15,139 nucleotides of DNA, taken from NCBI GenBank assembly GCA_964592455.1, contig CAZQDQ010000012.1, positions 1 to 15,139 on the forward strand, in the 5' to 3' direction. Position 1 is the first letter of the stretch, and each line of letters begins with the position of its first letter. This stretch comes from MFAQ01 sp964592455 (GTDB lineage Bacteria; Patescibacteriota; Microgenomatia; UBA1400; MFAQ01). The position numbers and the translations under genes are program-made. Shown piece by piece: positions 9,901 to 15,139 of this stretch. Below the pieces are notes generated by a model that saw only the letters and a program-made list of their open reading frames with translations, was not told the DNA's origin and ran no database searches.

Positions 9901-11955
9901 TTAGTTCACCTAGGTGGAACTACCGGAGAGAGCTCCTTTTTTATGGAGCCGGTTGCTATTGGTTTCAACACCGCTCTAACTAATCCCGGAATAGGTGGTG
10001 GTACAACTGCTCTTCAAGTTGACGGAGACATACTGCCTGGAGTAGATGATGATGCTTATCTTGGCCGTGCCAGCACCGCCTGGAGCAGGCTGTACCTCAG
10101 TAACGGTATTAACAACTCCGCTGGAACTGAACAGATAAATATTACCAATCGAAACCTCACTGGCGGTCAGTGGAACGCCACCAGTACTTTTAGAGTTGGT
10201 GACAGTACAAAGTCCATGCCCACAGGAATCGAATTTTACGTTGTCGGAGATGCATCTGTTTCGGCCACTTTTACCGCTGGAGGCAATTCTAGAATCATTG
10301 GAGCACTGGAAGTAGACGGAACCGTCACTGTTGGCGGAGGCACAGGCAAAATAGACGTTGGTACTGTTGACCCTCCCTACACTATTAACGGAGAAAAGTA
10401 CGCCACCTATTTGTCCGGTATGATTGGAGTCAAAGAAGAAACTACAGGCACAATCGTTACAAATGAATACTTGGAAAATATTGGCTACAGAAAAACAATC
10501 AATTTCAATAATCAAGCCAAGGGTAGTGATCTCTGGTTATTTAGCAAAACTACAAATCTAAAAGAGAATCTCTCACGCATGTCTGTTCTTCTCACCCCTA
10601 ACAGTCAAGCCAAAACTTGGTATGAGATAGATGAAAGTAAAAACACTCTCTACATCTACTCCAGTTCACCAGGTAACATTTCCTATCGCTTCTCCGCCCC
10701 TCGCTTTGACGATGCCAAGTGGGGAAACACCAGGACATCTGGAGTAGCAGGGTTTGTTTTAAGCGATGACGATAGTGTTGTATACCAAAATAATACAAAT
10801 GAAAACATAAATTATTCAGCTCAAATAGAAAAAATTAATGGACAATTCGCTCTTTTAATAAACAATCAAGAAAAAAAAGACATTGCTAACTTTTCAAACT
10901 CTCTAATCGCAAACTTAAGGTCAGGTCTTGCGGTTATCAACGAACTGCTGGCAGACAATTTAGTAATAAAAAACAAACTCATCAGTCCCCTAGCCGACAT
11001 CAACGAATTAAACGCTATCAACGCTACCATTTCCGGCACATTAACGGCAGATAATATTAAAGGCAAAACTATCGACAAACTAAACGAACAGCTAAACATA
11101 ATAAATGACAAATACTCCACCGCCTCAGCCATTTTGTCTTCTATTCAAAACAGACTTAACCAAGTTGAAAACGCCAACTTGGAAGAAAACACCTCAGATG
11201 ACCCGCTTCTATTATCACCACTTTCAACCACATCAGCTCAACTACCAGAAGATCTAACAAATGACAATCTTACTCTACAGACCCTTTATGTCTCCGACAT
11301 TTTAGCTAACGGATCTATATTTACCCAATCCTTAAGTTCTTTCGAAACAGATCTTTTTATTCAACCAACAGGCGACAAACCAGTTCACATCTTAGCCAAC
11401 CTCTTAAATCTCTACCCCAACGGGCAAATTGTAGTGGCTGGCGACCTTATAGTTACTGGAAATATTTTTGCAAACAACTTAGATAGCAGAACAGCCACCA
11501 TTTCCGGCACTCTTGCTTTAGGTATAAACAACTCACCTCTGGCAACTGACTCAGGAAAACTGTTAGCCGTCTTCGGAGCAAGCGGCGAAGAAGTAAGTTC
11601 AATCGACGCTTCTGGATCAGCCAACTTTAATACTCTTAAAACCAGCGGCCTAGTCATTGCTTCTCAAAACGTTTCCGATAGCTCTATCTCAGGTACTATT
11701 ACCTCCAACTCCACAATTGGTACAGCCACCATAGCCACAGGGTCTTCCGAAGTCTTTATTCAAAACAACCAAATTAACCCCCAAACCTTGGTCTACATTA
11801 CCCCAATTTCCAACACTAACAATCAGGTCATGTATGTAAAATCCAAACAAGCTTGCGACAATCAGACAGACTGTATTTCAGGATTCACCGTAGCTGTCCC
11901 AAACAGTTTAGAAAAAGAAACCTCCTTTAATTACTGGCTAGTTCAAACCAAATAA
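3913..11955 (+). CDS. Giant membrane-anchored fibre protein with two cytoplasmic Xer-type core-binding domains
   Basis: This is a 2680-residue protein. Residues about 8-97 and 124-226 are two tandem SAM-like core-binding domains of tyrosine recombinases. Both share an SxxxIKNYxSDLxHxF pattern, and the second ends in the Xer-like NPF...V and LPK linker. The catalytic domain that should follow is absent. A basic stretch leads into one membrane helix (about 276-297), giving N-in/C-out topology. Outside lie: an 'SFQGRLSDSVG ... LTPRQQIATVGYA' domain (about 312-433); beta-rich GNIGIGTT-type tail-fibre repeats; a propeller-like region (about 867-1200 and 1434-1535) interrupted by a LamG domain (about 1205-1433); a second copy of an earlier module (1750-1867); a tail-fibre-like AWSRLYLS motif (about 2045-2063); a 'KIDVGTVDPPYTINGEKYATY' domain (from 2146); coiled coil (about 2326-2427); and a C-terminal cap (about 2597-2680). 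The role is probably adhesion or attachment, and no enzyme motif is seen. The start is the first AUG of the predicted mRNA. Confidence 0.85.
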   Translation: MTLPKNNHSLLTEFANFLSESGLSSVSIKNYISDLRHFFGFLEVNGNPDLHSLYQNISKYTKEYQINQQDIFTPINTINRRLASIRRLTTYLKVTYFADTYEENNRVDQITSLATKAPSPTSSKKIIDQFNFFLKSEKKTHSTIKNYCSDLYHYFNWIAKHTPFNTHHLSQVLSKEQLNSYVSFLKLSQTTASVISRRQSSVKKLASFCHKQGYIDQNPFEYVQQDTKLSPLSWLKRYLPKPRNPSNAAKSLSALKQSNLAKAYYRYHQLPFTPYLHLALLVIATTTMALLAYNQIIKNAKPSLAGTSLVRPKRQLSFQGRLSDSVGTPIVTTVNVNFKLWDQLSGGTEGTCTGAGGEDCLYKTGTCSITPDNQGIFNTLIGDTVCGAEIPQSVFADNQNIYLEVGVGAETLTPRQQIATVGYALNSETLQGYPAANPATINSVPVIDNSGNINISATSPSIISTSGNFTLTGESLTLTTEVSSGGDITLQPDALGAGQVLAIGSTTTQDFFRVTNANLTSGSLISGYVGNDVATGSGNLLMLSSGATETAKFRVTADGRTTISTATVSAITAALTVDQNGTGDIFTGSASGITKFNIANSGAINVLDGVAHTINDVSGNLTLTSNSNTISLNDNVTFAGTTTLNGQTYTWPASAGSNTYVLQTNGSGTLSWVAQTGGGDSYWGQANGTLYPLNSTVDFLLGGQASSSAKFAVLNLNAGTPTATIAGTTANAALFYDGNGNISTTNRQSLVLGNSATYNTTGNILLNPNGTGNIGIGTTDPQAKLDIENSSGTSLQIDNSSTGQSLDINANSTTTENIVDISGTSLTSGNLLAMKSDTNRTAFSFSNSDQFIGGQTDQRTIATGTPVDTFVYDTSKDIDGGLWRNDDRGKASSWYNETIDNIGASCVVDTNDRCGTREFPAKAIIVATTTRIYIYDAKDNTLWMDFRKGSGTTEQMIGPTTNSTGSSLWALDGKIYYGNNGSVGGLYVIDFKNDKAIKYDATNDYLGNKTIDNRNSTFTWVAGPSAPIVNATINDVHARNINSKVYVVVGTDAGMSVINETDRTVYDYDDEVGAADNDYNSVWLDRDGNLWDLNETALQLDKWTNVIADIADENPGNPDSVWDESSTPALFASAQTINIAPSALFITDGTSTIDGKSPTIYAGHNGGLTAINTKANDETNGSVKYYTSTYITDEMIGDIRAMWPLNATVTSSDLEDISVKTNDLTATNIDSSDAANGVRRDSTDFDGSTENLSIANASDADLDFNSTENFTISAWVYPTTMAGSGEQDGIITKWDETSTLRGYRLVLTNDDADTTGNFKAEIYDESADQTITASSPNDSVAQNTWYHVVITFNGGTAGAAGDLKLYVDGVLLAQNTLNASFLGLEDVANDFVIGDYDATDVVAANTGFAGRIDDVLITAETITAGNILSLYNVGHKAIQNHTTSRITGVTGTDNYQRLMGNASGGTSTSNRVFAVSVDDSNQYIYAGLNDASANTGGLTAVGIDSDSAMDLYDSTANINKDDDLGTQFSANDVVAFSLSGTSCPAYNSGSTTCNNSSTLSILGTNDATYYNWMETSNLSLYSTLATLTSPEITKNEVNINSIFRIFNTYNNLSQSSTGESIYTPALSVDSNGNFIYNYLGTSTSTIAMDFNDSVLTTGTLADFSSTALTTGTLVNLNNSNTSATGNTLVVNHYGSDGYALRVNDEAADTTPFVIDETGNVGLGDTSPASLLTVGNGDLFQVNSSGIIASIDGVAHTIDDVSGNLTLTSNSNTISLNDNVTFAGTTTLNSLTYTWPASQNSNYILQTNGTGTLSWIDLNTAVTSYWSQANGALFPNNSTVDFLVGAQATDSAKFAVLNINSGTPVASISSGLSGVSSFLTADGILATTNNQTLTIGNSTTGNISIATGTKTVTVNSSTWDITGAGVASGLTGLSSSGTITFSGLSASSAVYTDGSSNLTSIAPTTGILGFWQRGSGSLAPWWVTDSVNIGSNATTSALVHLGGTTGESSFFMEPVAIGFNTALTNPGIGGGTTALQVDGDILPGVDDDAYLGRASTAWSRLYLSNGINNSAGTEQINITNRNLTGGQWNATSTFRVGDSTKSMPTGIEFYVVGDASVSATFTAGGNSRIIGALEVDGTVTVGGGTGKIDVGTVDPPYTINGEKYATYLSGMIGVKEETTGTIVTNEYLENIGYRKTINFNNQAKGSDLWLFSKTTNLKENLSRMSVLLTPNSQAKTWYEIDESKNTLYIYSSSPGNISYRFSAPRFDDAKWGNTRTSGVAGFVLSDDDSVVYQNNTNENINYSAQIEKINGQFALLINNQEKKDIANFSNSLIANLRSGLAVINELLADNLVIKNKLISPLADINELNAINATISGTLTADNIKGKTIDKLNEQLNIINDKYSTASAILSSIQNRLNQVENANLEENTSDDPLLLSPLSTTSAQLPEDLTNDNLTLQTLYVSDILANGSIFTQSLSSFETDLFIQPTGDKPVHILANLLNLYPNGQIVVAGDLIVTGNIFANNLDSRTATISGTLALGINNSPLATDSGKLLAVFGASGEEVSSIDASGSANFNTLKTSGLVIASQNVSDSSISGTITSNSTIGTATIATGSSEVFIQNNQINPQTLVYITPISNTNNQVMYVKSKQACDNQTDCISGFTVAVPNSLEKETSFNYWLVQTK
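5731..6087 (+). repeat. Internal module repeat, copy 1
   Basis: Encodes residues 607-725 of the giant protein, running from DGVAHTI through a TYTWPAS segment and an SYWGQANG segment to FAVLNLNAGTP. It matches copy 2 at 9160-9513 along its whole length at protein level. In the best 74-nt stretch (5758-5831) it differs from copy 2 at only five bases, all in synonymous third positions. Confidence 0.85.
9160..9513 (+). repeat. Internal module repeat, copy 2
   Basis: Encodes residues 1750-1867, again running DGVAHTI, TYTWPAS, SYWSQANG, FAVLNINSGTP. It lies 1143 codons after copy 1 and flanks the propeller/LamG block on its C-terminal side. The 74-nt core (9187-9260) includes two uninterrupted 23-nt identities with copy 1. 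Confidence 0.85.
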
Positions 11956-12603
11956 ATGTACAATAAATTAGAAATGAAAAAAGTTTTGCGGGGCTTCACT
12001 TTAATAGAAGTAATGATCGTTGTTTCTCTTATTGTCATCATTGCTTTAGTTCTCTTGTACGGAGTAAACCCACTTCAACAGTTTTTTAGAGGCTACGATA
12101 CAGTTAGAAAAAGTGACTTAGCAAAATTAAAAAACGCCTTCGAAAACTACTACAGCGATCACGAATGCTACCCCGACAAATCAGTGCTTGCCATGTGTGG
12201 CTCAAACGTCTTAGATCCATATTTAGACAAAGTTCCTTGTGATCCAAACACCAAAGAGCCTTACGAAATCTACCTTCTACCAGCAGACAGTAGTTGTCCT
12301 CAAAAATTTGCCATCTATGCAGACCTAAGCTTTGTAAATGACACCCAAGGAGACTTAATTAAGTACTGTCCAGATACTTACGCTATTTCCTCGGCAGACA
12401 TGAACTACACTGAAGTTATCAAAGGTTGCAGCGGTCAAGAACTATGTCAAACAATATACGGATGCAAAAATGGTGCTTGTGTCGTTGTTGCCCTTGATAG
12501 TGTTCCTGCTTGCAGTCCCAACTCCTGCGACCCAAACTGCGGCGTTGACTGCACCAAAAAAAATAGACGAGGTGCCTACACTAACGAATGTCGAGAAATA
12601 TAG
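11956..12603 (+). CDS. Cysteine-rich type IV prepilin-like protein
   Basis: This is a 215-residue protein. Residues 8-34 form a class-A prepilin signal: a basic leader ending in Gly13, then FTLIE with the conserved Glu at mature position 5 (residue 18) and a long hydrophobic helix. A prepilin peptidase would be expected to cut between G13 and F14. The ATG at 11956 follows the giant gene's TAA with no gap. A second ATG at 11974 gives a 7-residue leader closer to the family norm and may be the true start. The helix continues into an amphipathic KLKNAFENYYSDH region typical of pilins, and the rest is a globular head. The head carries 14 cysteines, with a dense cluster over the last 60 residues, which is far more than usual. 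It is probably co-transcribed with the giant gene. The 3' end overlaps obgE by 23 bp. Pilin or pseudopilin is secure by signal, but whether it polymerises is unknown. Confidence 0.8.
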   Translation: MYNKLEMKKVLRGFTLIEVMIVVSLIVIIALVLLYGVNPLQQFFRGYDTVRKSDLAKLKNAFENYYSDHECYPDKSVLAMCGSNVLDPYLDKVPCDPNTKEPYEIYLLPADSSCPQKFAIYADLSFVNDTQGDLIKYCPDTYAISSADMNYTEVIKGCSGQELCQTIYGCKNGACVVVALDSVPACSPNSCDPNCGVDCTKKNRRGAYTNECREI

Positions 12604-13576
12604 ACTTCAACTTTTCTAACCCTACAGAATTTGCAACAGAAAGAGGCAAAACCTTAACCTTTTTTTTCTTAAAATAATTTATTATTTCCTTAAGCTGCTC
12701 CTCACCAACCAAGTCTACCTTACTAAGAAAAACCATCTCTTTTTTATCTTTCACACCTCCTTCATATGCTTTCAGCTCCTTTCGCACCTTGATGTAGTTT
12801 TCATAAATAATTTTTGGGTCAACAGGAGCTACAGAAACTAAGTGGGCGATTTTCCTTGTTCTCTCAATATGTTTTAAAAACAAAACTCCCAAACCCTTTC
12901 CCTCGTTTGCACCTTCAATAAGACCAGGAATATCTGCCACAACTACACTTTCTCCTTTATACTTCATTACTCCTAAGTTGGGCTCTAGTGTTGTAAATTC
13001 ATAGTCAGCAATTTTTGGTCTCGCTTTTGTAATTGCCGAAATTAAAGTCGACTTACCAGCATTTGGCAACCCAACCAAACCAACATCAGCTAACAGTTTG
13101 AGTTCCATTTTTAGTTCAAACTCTTCCCCAACAGCTCCATCCTCCGCAACTCTGGGGGTAGTGTTTCGCGAACTTTTAAAATGCACATTACCCTTACCTC
13201 CTCGGCCCCCTTTGGCAATAAGCAATCTCATATTTGGCTTATCCATATCTATCTCCTGCAAGTCCATTGCTCTACCGTCTAAAGCTTTTAGGTGCAAAAC
13301 AGTCCCCACAGGCACTTTTACTACCAAATCACCGCCTTTACTTCCGTACATTTTCCGACCCATACCATTTTTGCCATTTTCTGCCCACAATTTTTGGTTA
13401 TGACTAAAGTAGTCTAAGGTGTTCATGTTAGGATCAGTCTCAAAATATACGTCACCTCCTTTTCCACCATCACCACCATCAGGACCGCCTTTAGGTATAA
13501 ACCGCTCACGCCTAAAACTCACAGAGCCGTTCCCTCCCTTACCAGCTTTTACTGATACTGCAACAAAATCTATCAT
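12581..13576 (-). CDS. obgE: Obg family ribosome-associated GTPase
   Basis: This is a 331-residue protein. Residues 1-158 are the glycine-rich Obg fold, with the FRRERFIPKGGPDGGDGGKGG segment and the AKGGRGGKGN stretch. The G domain follows: G1 GLPNAGKS (169-176), switch FTTLEPNLG (194-202) and G3 DIPG (215-218). The G4 motif reads SKVD (285-288) instead of NKxD, and the G5 position reads SVA (313-315) instead of SA. Obg proteins act in large-subunit ribosome assembly and stress responses. At 331 residues it ends with the G domain and lacks the C-terminal extension of Escherichia coli (about 390) or Bacillus (about 428) proteins, as is common in compact genomes. No Shine-Dalgarno is present. 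The -10-like box lies 6 nt before the ATG, suggesting a leaderless transcript. The gene converges on the prepilin gene and overlaps it by 23 bp. Confidence 0.95.
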   Translation of the reverse strand: MIDFVAVSVKAGKGGNGSVSFRRERFIPKGGPDGGDGGKGGDVYFETDPNMNTLDYFSHNQKLWAENGKNGMGRKMYGSKGGDLVVKVPVGTVLHLKALDGRAMDLQEIDMDKPNMRLLIAKGGRGGKGNVHFKSSRNTTPRVAEDGAVGEEFELKMELKLLADVGLVGLPNAGKSTLISAITKARPKIADYEFTTLEPNLGVMKYKGESVVVADIPGLIEGANEGKGLGVLFLKHIERTRKIAHLVSVAPVDPKIIYENYIKVRKELKAYEGGVKDKKEMVFLSKVDLVGEEQLKEIINYFKKKKVKVLPLSVANSVGLEKLKSIFLDIR

Positions 13577-13582
13577 CCCTAT

Positions 13583-13611
13583 ATTCTATACCAATCGTGC
13601 TTCAGTGGAAA
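13583..13611 (-). promoter_or_regulatory. Predicted leaderless promoter of obgE
   Basis: On the minus strand TTTCCA (13611-13606), a 17-bp spacer and TAGAAT (13588-13583) precede the ATG (13576) by 6 nt. The -10 box matches consensus at five of six positions and the -35 box at four of six. Transcription would start at or next to the A of the start codon. Confidence 0.45.
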
Positions 13612-13707
13612 CTTGCTAACGAAGTCGCGCGCAATCATACCCCGCAAGCTCTTATGTCATCAAGCTCTTGGATTCTTACCCAAAAAGAAAAATATTGCGC
13701 CCCCCTC

Positions 13708-14373
13708 TTACCACAGCTGATAAACCACCGACACCGCCTTCGCCACTTCTATACTAGTTCCCGCACTGCCGTTGTTTTCCGTAATCTTCGTCGCCGTTGA
13801 CGCGTTACCAGAGCTGGCCTGCTGAATAGAAACTACTTTCTTAAAAATTTTTCTCTTTAACCTAGACACTATCTTCAAATTCTTATCCGCGTCTGATAAA
13901 GCCATCTTTAATGCTTGGTTTTCTAAATCTTGTTGATTCTCGACTTCTATTACTGGCTGAGACACAATCGAAGCACCAGACTGATAAAGTTTAACCACCA
14001 ATCCACTAAGGTCAGAGACATCACCAATCTGGCCAGTAATATTCACCTGAGCCGAGTACCCCTTAGCTCCAGAAACAACGGCCGATAGAGGTGTAACCTG
14101 CATCTGAGTCTGAGTCAGACTCTTTTCATTAACTCCATTTGTAACCATCGAAAGTCTAACTGCCGCCGCTTTTGCTTTTATTGCCTGCTCAACTTTACTA
14201 ACATCATCACCAGTCTCTACCACACTTACAGACAAACGCGCTCCAGAAGCTGGCACCGTTACTTTCCCAGATCCACTTACAGTTGCCAGTAGTGGGTTAC
14301 TTAAATATCGGTATATAAAAAACAAAAAGACAACTCCCAAAAAACCGAAAAAATACTTCTTGTTATTCTCCAT
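13708..14373 (-). CDS. Membrane-anchored SIMPL-domain (DUF541) protein
   Basis: This is a 221-residue protein. The start is placed at the ATG at 14373, giving MENNKKYFF. The ATG at 14400 overlaps the promoter and would lie upstream of the predicted transcription start. An N-terminal helix (about 7-24) anchors the protein in the membrane. Residues about 30-221 form a SIMPL/DUF541 domain, shown by the VSGSGKVTVPASGARLSVSV opening, the alternating-helix segment with the NGVNEKSLTQTQMQVTP motif, and a C-terminal region with the usual DADKNLKIVSRL helix and V..VYQLW end. In known family members the domain sits outside the membrane as an oligomerising fold; BP26 of Brucella is an example. No enzymatic role is established. 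It is transcribed away from the proline-rich gene at 14430. The 131-bp gap to obgE contains obgE's own promoter. Confidence 0.85.
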   Translation of the reverse strand: MENNKKYFFGFLGVVFLFFIYRYLSNPLLATVSGSGKVTVPASGARLSVSVVETGDDVSKVEQAIKAKAAAVRLSMVTNGVNEKSLTQTQMQVTPLSAVVSGAKGYSAQVNITGQIGDVSDLSGLVVKLYQSGASIVSQPVIEVENQQDLENQALKMALSDADKNLKIVSRLKRKIFKKVVSIQQASSGNASTATKITENNGSAGTSIEVAKAVSVVYQLW

Positions 14374-14379
14374 ACATCC

Positions 14380-14408
14380 ATCATAGTTATGTCTATCCAT
14401 TTAGTCAA
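14380..14408 (-). promoter_or_regulatory. Predicted leaderless promoter of the SIMPL gene
   Basis: On the minus strand TTGACT (14408-14403), a 17-bp spacer and TATGAT (14385-14380) lie 6 nt before the ATG at 14373. Both boxes match consensus at five of six positions. Spacing predicts a transcript that begins at the start codon, which settles the choice of this ATG over the one at 14400. Confidence 0.6.
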
Positions 14409-14429
14409 CAAAATGCTTAAATGAAATAA

Positions 14430-15139
14430 GTGAAAACTCGATATATCCGAGCACTTATTGCTATTTCTTTTGTTACCGCTGTTGCCAGCGCTTCTTTTTA
14501 TATCTCCACCCGCCTTTCCACCTTACAAGGTATCACCCCTAACGCACCTGACAGCAAACCGTTTGCTATCACCAGCAGTATAAGGAATGGAGTGAGGCTT
14601 CCAGACGAGGACATACGCGACATAGAAAGAACACCACCACCACCAAAACCCGTTGAGAAACCCTTGCCAAAAGATAAAAGAGACGATTCGCCTCCACCAC
14701 CTAAACCAACTACCGTCAGCCTCCCACAGTCATACATCCAAAGCGAAAAGGGGTATACCCCAAGTTCACCGGCGAACTCTGGGGAATCAACACCAACACC
14801 AAAAGCGGAAGTCACCCCAAAACCCGACACTTTCGGATCCATGGCCACAGAAACCGAACGAAGTGGTAGCTCTTATAAATCAGACACCAATAACAACTGC
14901 GATGACGGCCTCGGTTTTGTTTCCGGTACTGGTTGCTTCAATGGCCAAAGGCGAGTATTAAACTTACCCGAAACCCAAAGAGCCTACCAACAAGTAGTCG
15001 AAAAAGCAAAAGACGATATTGCCCAAAAAAGCGATGCCGAGATTCTCCAAATTGCGGCTCAAAGTGGTAAAACCTGTCCCCCCAATGACTACACCTGTCA
15101 AAAAGATATTATCGAAGCTACTACTAAAAAATTATTATT
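14430..15139 (+). CDS. Membrane-anchored proline-rich protein, 3' end missing
   Basis: The frame is open to the window end (236 full codons plus two bases). A TAA directly precedes the GTG at 14430, so this GTG is the most upstream start possible. It gives a basic N-terminus (KTRYIR) followed by a hydrophobic helix (about 7-25), a signal anchor or signal peptide. Residues about 60-135 are rich in Pro, Lys, Thr and Ser, including two PPPPK runs, and look like a flexible stalk crossing the envelope. A more ordered part follows from about residue 150, with four cysteines (CDDGLG, GCFNG, KTCPPND, YTCQKD) and a helical QRAYQQVVEKAKDD segment. I do not recognise the family. It diverges from the SIMPL gene across 56 bp. 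Competing open frames at 14498-14848 (minus) and 14653-14961 (plus) are shadows of this one. Confidence 0.65.
   Translation, partial: MKTRYIRALIAISFVTAVASASFYISTRLSTLQGITPNAPDSKPFAITSSIRNGVRLPDEDIRDIERTPPPPKPVEKPLPKDKRDDSPPPPKPTTVSLPQSYIQSEKGYTPSSPANSGESTPTPKAEVTPKPDTFGSMATETERSGSSYKSDTNNNCDDGLGFVSGTGCFNGQRRVLNLPETQRAYQQVVEKAKDDIAQKSDAEILQIAAQSGKTCPPNDYTCQKDIIEATTKKLL

Noticed and set aside
9976..10515. 179-residue minus-strand open frame
   Set aside because: Also antisense to a conserved-looking part of the giant protein; no signal, membrane segment or motif.
13625..13700. Inverted repeat GCGCAAT / ATTGCGC and direct repeat CAAGCTCTT between obgE and the SIMPL gene
   Set aside because: The inverted repeat is only 7 bp with a 58-nt loop and no T-run. 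The 9-bp direct repeat is short. The region was also checked for a tRNA on both strands, and no TPsiC-like or anticodon-arm pattern was found.
14374..14400. Longer start of the SIMPL protein at 14400
   Set aside because: The extra codons coincide with the -10 and spacer of a near-consensus promoter, so they would not be transcribed.

Overview
The window looks like a fragment of a Candidate Phyla Radiation (Patescibacteria) genome, most likely from the Microgenomates group. This rests on protein style, since there is no rRNA to confirm it. The signs are a giant Ser/Thr/Asn-rich surface protein built from modules typical of these genomes, a short Obg GTPase without a C-terminal extension, many membrane-anchored proteins with Pro/Thr stalks, genes packed 0-4 bp apart, and almost no Shine-Dalgarno sites. 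The genetic code appears standard: every stop seen is TAA or TAG, and no gene needs TGA read as sense.

Layout. (1) Positions 2-3252 hold three tightly packed plus-strand genes for envelope proteins: the 3' part of a secreted WxL-like beta-sandwich protein, a DUF916/WxL-interacting-protein-like membrane protein, and a stalked membrane protein with extracellular beta-sandwich modules. (2) Positions 3253-3912 are AT-rich non-coding DNA with a near-consensus promoter (3664-3692) and an AUG-free leader of about 214 nt. (3) Positions 3913-11955 encode one 2680-residue protein. It has two tandem Xer/integrase core-binding domains inside the cell but no recombinase catalytic domain, then one membrane segment, then about 2380 residues of tail-fibre-like, propeller, LamG, coiled-coil and cap modules outside. 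(4) Directly abutting it, 11956-12603 encodes a cysteine-rich type IV prepilin-like protein. (5) On the minus strand are obgE (12581-13576), overlapping the prepilin gene tail to tail by 23 bp, and a SIMPL-domain membrane protein (13708-14373). (6) A divergent plus-strand gene with a GTG start (14430) encodes a proline-rich anchored protein and runs off the window.

How it fits together. Everything except Obg looks like cell-surface machinery. The first three genes resemble the WxL/WxL-interacting-protein arrangement of Gram-positive bacteria. The giant protein and the pilin-like gene are probably co-transcribed and may form an attachment or fibre system. The most unusual item is the giant protein itself, which would physically connect a DNA-binding-type fold in the cytoplasm to a very long external fibre. 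The two minus-strand genes have promoters whose -10 boxes both end exactly 6 nt before the ATG, which suggests leaderless mRNAs.
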